A stretch of DNA of 64,000 nt from Odontesthes bonariensis (Eukaryota > Chordata > Actinopteri > Atheriniformes > Atherinopsidae). Below, piece by piece: positions 55,992-64,000 of the stretch. The notes beneath the pieces are model-generated. The model did no database searches. It was not told the DNA's origin and saw only the letters and a program-made list of their open reading frames with translations. Within the stretch, counting starts at the first letter, position 1, and every line of letters starts with the position of its first letter. The position numbers and the translations under genes are program-made. The DNA is taken from contig NC_134515.1 of assembly GCF_027942865.1 (NCBI RefSeq), forward strand, positions 3,666,839 to 3,730,838. Reading direction: 5' to 3'.

Positions 55992-58900
55992 ATGGCTTCA
56001 GGTTTTAACTTGGTTTTCTTCGGCTTCATCAGCAGCCTCTTGATTGTTCAGTGTGTGAGTATAATTAACTCTGTGTCACTTTCATGGCCATGTTAGCTTA
56101 CCGAGGTAAAGACGGAAGCATTGATGTATATGTGCTCAGAAATGACTGACTTCATTGAAATTAAATGTGTATTCACAAAGTAATTTATTCAGATGAGTTT
56201 TATTTGTGCCACCAGTGAAAGGAATGCTACAGAACTGTAGCGTCCGCTCCATGATAGTATTAGCTTTGAATCACAGATCCTGCTCCAACAGATGACGTCA
56301 GCTTCATAACTGCAGCTTTTTTAGCCTAAATATGGGAGAGGAATATGATAGTTTTGAAAAGTACAAAGTCTTTACAGGTTTCAACCTGCTTTTGTGTTCA
56401 CAGAGATCTGTCCAGAAAGAGGTTGAGCCAGGTTGGTAGTTATAATTTATTTACTGTTGAACAGCTGTTGGAGGATTTTGTGCAAATTAATGAAAAATAA
56501 AAGATTTTTATGACGGTTATGACAGTGAAAAGTGCAGCTTTAATCATGGGTCAAATTCCTGTATTTTGCACTTATTATCTTCTGTCTAATACAAAAACTG
56601 TGGCAGTTCCTCCTGGCAGTTCCTCTGGCTGTCCTCCTGGATGGACGCAGTTCGGCTCTCGCTGTTTCATTTTCATCGGCACAGGAAAGACTTGGATTGA
56701 TGCAATGGTAAGTAACAGAGCAATATATTATTTCCTTCGAAACAAAGCAGAAAGCAAAATTTCTGCTAATTGTAAGTATTTCTCAAATGGTTTTAGAGAA
56801 AGTTTAACCTTTAAAAAGGGTCATCTATAGTCCTTTTTTCTGAGTTTTTCTTTGTGCTATTGAAAATGATATCAAGTATTTTCTTGGTATCTGTATCATC
56901 TTTGAAACCTTATTATTGTGACAAAACAACTACGGTCTTATTTGTAGCTGTGCATTTTCTGTCTGAACATTGGGCTTCATGCAAGAACATTTTCGTATTT
57001 TATTCTAAATTTCTCTAATTTTTCTCGTACGAAGGTCTCGTACCAGCATGCAACGTCAGATTCAACAAATGCTCTTAACTTCAGAAAAAGTGTATAAACG
57101 ACCTGCGTGAATGATGAATCCCACCTGTGCGTATTAAGGCTGTGCTTCCTCTGTCCTGTACCAGGAAGTGTTGAGTCATGAAAACGGCATCAAGGTGCAA
57201 AAATAACAACTTTAGGGGCTCTGAGACTGAAGTTCTGCTTTCAGAGATCCAAAAAGGAAAATCTGTCATTTTCGAAATAAAGAAGAAATGGTTTGATAGG
57301 AAAATGGCTTAAAAAAGCTTTATGACTGCAACTAAAGCCGTGCAATCAGTTGTTGCCTCATCATGATGGCTCTTTGATGGGGCGGTCCATAAGGGGGGTC
57401 TTCTGGCACCACAGCTTCTGGTCTGCCTGGGCTGGTTCAGGTAGTAGGAGACCCTCGTTCATGGCAATATTGTGCAAATCTGGCATGCCTTCTCGGGGCT
57501 GTAGAGCAGTTTGCCCCCCGCTGTATCGAGACACACCCACCTGGCCTTCAGCTCAGTGTGCTTCACAACAGCACGGGTGCTTTGATGCGTATATGTGTGC
57601 AGTGTATTGCCCCGATTATGTTTGGCAGTCCAGCCACGGCATGAAAGTCCCTCTTAATTTGTACTTGTTGGACAGCGGTGTATGGGAATATGATGTACCA
57701 TGGGTGATAAACTGATGAGAGCTTTGATGACCAAGGGGAGTGCACGACTCACAGAGGACTGGGACACCCCCGATCTGTCTCCAAACTCCCTCTGAAAGGT
57801 TCCAGTGGCCAAAAATCCAAGGGTGGTGAGGACCTGGACGTATGGAGGAATTGGGTTTGATCGGCGTGTTTCTCTCTGGAGTTCTAGCAAGCTGCATATT
57901 TGCAGCAGCACAGTCCTTGGCAATCTAAATCACGATGTCAGCCATTCGTCTGTCTCCACATGGGTATCTACACGTTCTCGAAACACACGCTCCCCTCCAA
58001 GAGCCTGGCGCGCTAATGCATCCAAAAGTAGTAAATCAGCGGCTGGTTACACTTCCCATGTAATGTATATATTTATTTATGTTTGCTTCAAAGTAATTAA
58101 ATGTACAATCCATTAGTAAAGCAAACTTGATTGGAATAACAGCGGACTATTTTACAAAACTCCTACGACAGGTCTGGATCACTCGTTATTCTGTTTGTAA
58201 CCTGAAAGAAAACGTAAAATACGAAAAGATTGGTGAATGCGCAAATTCTCTTAAATCACTCGTACGCACGTATTAAGAACAAATCTGTGCGTATGAACGG
58301 TTGTTGCATGAGGCCCAATGTGTTCATGTTGCAGTGGAGCTCTGAATGCTCAGCACATATTACACTCTTCATCTTTTAAATATGTCTACTCAAAGTTCAC
58401 CACAAAAAATACACTTTTTGACTGAACTCTTCTCACTCTTGTCAGTGACGATGGCATCACGATCTTTAAACAGTCTGAGATAAATAATCTTGTTTTCACT
58501 GTTAGAGATTGTTAAAAAACACTAACGAATTAAACTAAATTGAACTAAAGAATAAGTGATGGAGTATTAAAAAACCTTTAACATAACAAGGTTTTTCTCA
58601 TCATGATCACAAAGTGCTGCCTAAATTAGATTAACTAGCAAGTTATGTCCATGATGTTCCTCTAACTTGAAGGCACTTCTCCCTAAAATCTCTTTTTCCC
58701 CCACCCTGTTTTGATTGTTAGCATTTTTGCATATCTATTGGTGGGAATCTGGCTTCAGTCCACTCTGCTGATGAGAACATCTTCCTCAGTGAACTGGTTA
58801 AGAAAGTGACCGGCGCTCATCACCACGTCTGGGTTGGAGGTTTTGACATAGTTGCAGTAAGTTACACGGTGCAATTTATCAAATTAAGTTTTTACTGAAT

Positions 58901-60323
58901 GTGTGAGACTATTTTACATGAATAAAATACAATTATTCATTTGTAATGTTTTGTTGACACATAACTCATCAATCACACACTTAATAAATGGTCTTTTATG
59001 AGGCAGCAGGTTGCAGCTTTGGTAAATCTGATTTATTATACTGCTGTGTATTTCTCCATACTACACAATGTATTTCCTCTTTCAGGACAAAAAGTGGCTG
59101 TGGACTGATGGATCAGACTTTAACTACAGGCGCTGGCATACTGGGCTGCCTGACAACCAGGGAGGAATTGAGCACTGTCTTGAGATCAATTATGGAGGTA
59201 CAAACAGAGGTTCCACTACACTTTTATGGACAGCATATGGACACTGACAGTGTTCTCACTTTTTATGTCAACATCACATGAAGTCGCAGTGACAGCAGAA
59301 TGTTTAAACATCAACACTTCATTTTAACTGATATGTGAACAAACTATTTACAGGAAATAACATGAAACTAACTCATTCAACCTGCTGTAGGCTACGATGA
59401 ACCCAGAGCACCATCATGGTTGGCCTGGACTTAAAATGGGTGCTGGCTTGAGCATAGTCAAACAAAGGAGGCTGCAGCAGAAGCAGGTGTCATTAGGCTT
59501 TGTGTTTTTGCCTCAGAAAGACAACTTTACATGTATTCATTTTGTTCCAAAGGCTGATCTCAGTTACCTGCTCTGTATAAAAAACACGTATTTGAGGGAT
59601 TGGATCTGAATGAGTCCTAAATCCATCTCAACTGTGTTCACACCTGTTTTTAGAACTGTGAACCTGTGATTGGATCATGACGATCACATGTTCGCACCGA
59701 GTCTGAGCAGGCCCACAGATGAGCTGCAGGCCAGCAGTCCGTAGCTCTGCAGTGTGCTGTAGCATCCGGATAGCAAGTTATATGAAGTACAGTTTCAAGC
59801 TCATAGATGATGAGCACATGAGCCTGTAGAACAGCTAATTAATAACACACTCTCACCCCAAACTGGACAGGAGGTCTACTGCATGTGGTTTAGAGACAGT
59901 GTTGCTATGAACTACTTAAGTTTCTGGTGCTTGTTCTCATGTTTAAATCTGTTAAAATGACAGACGTCTTTCCCGTTTTTCCATTTTTCAATGATGGAAA
60001 ATATTTGCCTAACAAGACACTTGGCACCAATATAAGTATTTGTTTTAAGATGTTTGATTTTTATTGAGATATTTGGAGACATCCCAGCCCGCTTTGTGCT
60101 GTAGGGTCACAGTGTCGTGTTTAAGAAGCATTTGAAAATGTTCACAGACAGAGATATTCAACACACTCTTATGCACTGGAACAGGAACAAGCTTGTGTAA
60201 AAACCTAAATTAATGCATGTTTCTCCATGTTTGTTTTTTCTAAAAAATCTCCAAACAGCAACCTACTGGAACGATGCACCATGTGACCATGGAAGATATT
60301 TCATTTGTGGAAAGAATCTGTGA
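55992..60323 (+). CDS. Secreted C-type lectin, single domain (CTL-B), tandem copy of CTL-A
   Basis: Coding exons are 55992-56054, 56404-56431, 56607-56707, 58722-58856, 59086-59197 and 60259-60323, after a 5' UTR exon ending at 55580. Exon lengths and phases match CTL-A exactly, giving 167 residues. In the coding exons I read by eye, the one clear replacement is Asp at 156 (CTL-A has His), in the last exon three residues after WND. LPD replaces EPN/QPD, as in CTL-A. The Harbinger element of the large intron is also present (56972-58316). The near identity of introns and flanks points to a very recent duplication, or to two haplotypes laid end to end in an assembly. The gene is intact as far as can be seen. 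Confidence 0.86.
56972..58316. mobile_element. PIF/Harbinger element in CTL-B intron 4
   Basis: Equivalent to 28703-30047; same ends and the same broken transposase (57923-57563). Confidence 0.8.
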
Positions 60324-60503
60324 TGCATCCGGCCATGTCAGCAACAAGGATAATCTCAGGCCTCATCACTCTTTTCTGTTCTAATCAAACACTTCCAGAT
60401 TAACACAGACCAAAAGAGCTCTTATGATTATGATTTCTGATTTTTTTCATCATATATTAACTCTGCATTTATTAATTCGACTGTAGATTTTATCTGCACG
60501 TTC

Positions 60504-60509
60504 AATAAA
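60504..60509 (+). terminator. Polyadenylation signal of CTL-B
   Basis: AATAAA at the position equivalent to 32234-32239 in CTL-A. Confidence 0.65.
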
Positions 60510-60839
60510 AATCCTCCAAATGCTGTTCTGAATCACTCTGTTCTGTGGTTTCTTGTGTCCTTTCTATGGTTTTATGTTTTTGGTGCAGCTGGCTGAAGGC
60601 TTCTGTGTGAAGATGTGGGCCTACATTAGGGGCTTCTTCTCTGCTCACAGCGTGCACGTTTACATGAAACATGAGGGAAACAAACTATTGTGTTAGTCCA
60701 ACCAAAGTTGAACAGAATCAAGCTTCTCAGATCTGGACTAACACTCCCAGATGATGCAGTTGTGGATGGAACCACTCTGTCAGGCTTGGACTAAAGAGGA
60801 GACTCAGATGCAGAGAGTTGGCGGAAGGGCAGACTTTAT

Positions 60840-61483
60840 TAAAAGGGAACTGCGGTATTTTCAACATTAAGCCTCTTTTCTGAGTCGTCTGCAATGTTTC
60901 AGAACCCCCCTCACCACTTTTTTGATGTTTACTGCTGTCTCCGGTATTTGCCTAATTTTGATTCTTCTCAACCTGCTTCAGAATGGCAAGTCATGTGCAT
61001 GTCTAGAAAGGTCCGTAAAAGCACAATAAACGTTCGTTTTCAAAAGCATCAACTCACCGGAGTGGTTACTGGTGTGCACTGGTAATCCAGATCAAATTTC
61101 GTTGCGAAAAGTTGCTTCTGTCGTGTTTTATTTGACATTTTGTAAATCCCATTGAGTTCTATGGAAGACTGGATGTTCGTTGATATTACTCCGCCATCAA
61201 GTGGTGTGGAGTATAGCAAGTCAGATTCAACTGCTGAGCAGAAGTTTATCCACGGCTGTGAGGTGGCTAAGAAAATAGTGCGAGCATGAACGAGCTGCCA
61301 ATTTTTCCAATTTTCTGAGGCCCCCCTAGCGCCCCCTGGCGGCCCCCACTTTGAAAACCACTGGTCTAACCAACTGATTGGTTTCATAGATAAGTACAGC
61401 TGAGTATCATCTGCAAAGCATTGAAAATGTAGAGAGGGTTCAGGCTGTGTTGGAGAATAAAGGAGCTCAGTGCAGATATTCAC
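60840..61483. repeat. Repeat block and LINE scrap downstream of CTL-B
   Basis: Equivalent to 32570-33213, including the minus-strand FADD scrap at 61361-61483. Confidence 0.45.
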
Positions 61484-64000
61484 TTTAAAGCTGCTTAGAA
61501 CTGAACAAACTCTGTTTCTGTCTCAGATTCTATGTTTATGTTCATGTTTACACGGTTCAGCTATCTACAGGTATCAACAAGGGTTGGCTTGAGACTCCTG
61601 CAGTGTGCTGATACTTAAGTATTGTTTAATCTTGTTTAAAGTGGAACTCTATGGTAAGGAGGAGGCACCTGTCACCTGTTTGCATGGATGCATGTTTCCC
61701 TCCCAGCAATGCTGCATTCAACAACAGAACTCCAAGTTTCACATCTCTGACCAGAAACATGTTCATGAACACGGAGCATGAAAGCTGATTTTATGAAGCC
61801 TAAACATGTTGCTTTTCAAGCAGTTAAACCACTTTATCTCTTTGAGATCAGATCAATCTGTTTGCACCTCAGTCTGGCTTCAGTGTTTAACAAGTCAGAA
61901 AATAATATAATACCACGAGACTGCAAGCTGTAAATGAAAGGAAAGTTTATTCATGTAGCTCAAAGAAAACTGACGCAGAATAACAGAACAAAAGAAAAAG
62001 ACGAGTTGATCACAAAGGATATTGAATCAGTGTTACAATTAGAGTCATATTAAAGAAAATCAATACTATCTAATCACATGTGTATTAACACTGTGGTCCA
62101 AACGTCACCGGCCTCGTCTCCCAACAGCTATAAAGTGAACTTTATTCTAAATGGTGTATTTGGATTTTTTCAGGATTCGATTGGTTGATTATTGATTCAA
62201 TATATATTGAATTTAAAGCATGAATTTGATGATGTCATCTTCTTTTCGGTGATGTCCTCAAATGGCAGGAGCTGCAAAAGACCAGGTAAAAACTGAATTT
62301 CAGTCAGAAGAAATCAGCACCAAAATGTGGCAGAAAAACCTTTTGTTAACACACTGTGAATGTGGTTTGGTGGGAATAATCATGTCTTCTGCAGCTTTTT
62401 AGGAAACATGCGGAGGAATTAAATAAAAAGATATACAATGAGATAAATAACTGACAGAAATGGACTAGAATACGAAACATAAGAAAGGAACTATTAAACC
62501 AACGCAGAAAAACACAGACCATGACAACCTGACATCACACTTCATGGTGTTCACTGAGTTGAGTCACATGATGAATATCTCCATCACAACTGAGCCAGTA
62601 AAATTGACCAATCACGTTTAGTTTTGTCCCTAAGTCATTGCTGTCCCGGTTCAAACCCTCCATGTGGGACGCTGTGGTCACTAAACACGTATTTTCTGTG
62701 CAGAAAAAGTGAACTACGCCCACTCTTGCTGCTCCATGAGCAGCATTCTCATTGAAAACTGGCGTAAGCATCCAGGTGTTGGGTTAGAAGTAATGCTGAT
62801 CAGAGCCAGAGCCCATAAATACCCCCGAACACTGCAGAGTCACTTGATGCGGGACTGAATTCTGATCATGTTCCTGTAATACTCAACAACACCAGATGTT
62901 AGTGGGCTTCACATTTCATCAAATCTTTCCATGACAGCTTAGCAACCATAACTAGGTTTGCAGTTCAGTCAGATTTCTTATATCCATTTGCTCAGACATG
63001 AACTGTAAATGTTAGCATGTCAAGCTGTGTAGCTCACAAAGTTATGCGGTGGAACTACAAAAGTCAAGCTAGAGCTCATATTCAGCTGTGATTGTTGCAG
63101 CTGATCCTCAGCTGTGTTGGTGTCCGAGCCTTTGGTTCAGGTTGTGGAGCAGTTAGCATCGCTCTCATTCTTTTTGTAGCTTCTCCAACTTCTATCCCAG
63201 CAGCATCTCATGTCACAGCCCCACACACATTATAAAGCAGCTTCAGTACATTGCTGCCACCTGGTGGTATAAGCATTACCACCAGTGTAACCTTAGCAGC
63301 TTGTTTAATCCCACTGTGCAGATCAACATGTGTTTGTGTGGAAGTTCAGCCATTAACGGATCCCAGATATCAGCAGAGCTCTCTGTGTTGTCAGCAGCTT
63401 TTATATCTTTACAGCAGAGTCACTTCCAAACACCAACGTGAGTCGGGGTCAATCTGAAATACCAGCTTCCAGAGAAAGTTGATTCTCATGATTGGAAACT
63501 GTTTTTGACCAATAAAGGTTAACTTGAATAGGCTTTCGTTTCTGGTTAATATAGAAAATAAATGTGACCTCATGGCTCTGTTTAACACTACCTGGTTTCA
63601 GTAAATAGTCCATAAAAGGCCTGTCGGAGCTATTTGTTATTTTGTAATATTTGGCTCACTTATTATTTAGTTACCTTTTGGGGGTTTAGTTTTGGGGAAT
63701 ACACCTTTTTTGGTTGTTTATGATATTTAGTATTTTTTGAGTTAATTTGGGTATTTAACTATGCTTTTATTTTGAAGGCACTGGTTAGCTGGGGCTCACT
63801 GGGAGAGTTTTATTAGATGGGCAGGCAGTCACAGGTGAGCAGGCACCTGGGAGGGCTAATGGTTTTTGACCAGGGCAAGAGAGGCGGCAAAGGCAAAGTT
63901 CTTTGTTCGTTTGCTTGGTTTGAAGAATAAACCTAAAGAAACAATTTTTTTTTTGCCTGGACAATGGACTCATTTATCCTGCGTAAATTCACTCCCTAGC
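61484..64000. other. Intergenic stretch, end of window
   Basis: Equivalent to 33214-35730. It contains the first 17-base TAGTCCATAAAAGGCCT repeat at 63606-63622. No gene is seen. The sequence ends about 50 bases before the place matching the 3' end of the rhamnose-binding lectin gene. Confidence 0.6.

Larger units (their letters stand above)
45538..64000 (+). repeat. Tandem segmental duplication, unit B (cut by window end)
   Basis: This is the second copy of 17396-35730, in the same orientation, about 98-99 percent identical by eye. It carries the same nested elements, CTL-B and the same 3' flank. Identity continues to the last base of the window, so the unit extends beyond it. A second rhamnose-binding lectin gene is expected just outside. 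Confidence 0.9.

Overview
The window reads as nuclear DNA of a teleost fish, most likely a percomorph. The genes have short exons with GT/AG introns. The repeats are typical fish families: Tc1-like, PIF/Harbinger, piggyBac-like and hAT-like DNA elements, RTE/Rex3-like, L2-like and Rex1-like LINEs, an R2/NeSL-type LINE, tRNA-derived SINEs and a retroviral pol relic. Most open frames come from this repeat fraction. Only four genes can be assembled from conserved exons, and all four encode secreted lectins.

Layout. 1-7.6 kb is repeat debris: Rex3-like LINE pieces, two terminal-inverted-repeat elements and a SINE. 7.8-13.7 kb holds CTL1, a seven-exon C-type lectin gene on the minus strand. 13.8-17.4 kb is a plus-strand Rex3-like LINE with two insertions, then a Harbinger element. 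From about 17.4 kb a unit of about 28.1-28.3 kb begins. Its first part is a nested transposon stack (17.4-26.5 kb). CTL-A follows on the plus strand (27.2-32.3 kb). Then comes a two-domain L-rhamnose-binding lectin (RBL) gene on the minus strand (43.25-35.8 kb). The unit restarts at about 45.54 kb: transposon stack B (45.5-54.8 kb), CTL-B (55.5-60.5 kb) and the same 3' flank, up to the window end. The window stops just before the place where a second RBL copy would be expected.

Gene function. The three C-type lectin genes encode signal peptide plus one C-type lectin domain (167-169 residues), like nattectin, ladderlectin or type II antifreeze-type fish lectins. All keep the WND motif. The EPN/QPD sugar-selectivity motif is EPS in CTL1 and LPD in CTL-A and CTL-B. 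The RBL gene encodes two complete eight-cysteine SUEL-type domains with YGR and DPC/KYL motifs. Both families are known in fish as secreted defence or egg lectins, so the locus looks like a small, actively amplifying lectin cluster. This role is inference from family membership.

Evolutionary reading. Units A and B are nearly identical and share every nested insertion, so the insertions predate the duplication. Both left breakpoints lie in Tc1-like sequence, which suggests unequal exchange between Tc1 copies. The copies differ by a 75-bp repeat expansion inside Tc1 transposase coding sequence and by a His/Asp change next to the WND motif. Uncollapsed haplotypes in an assembly remain an alternative.
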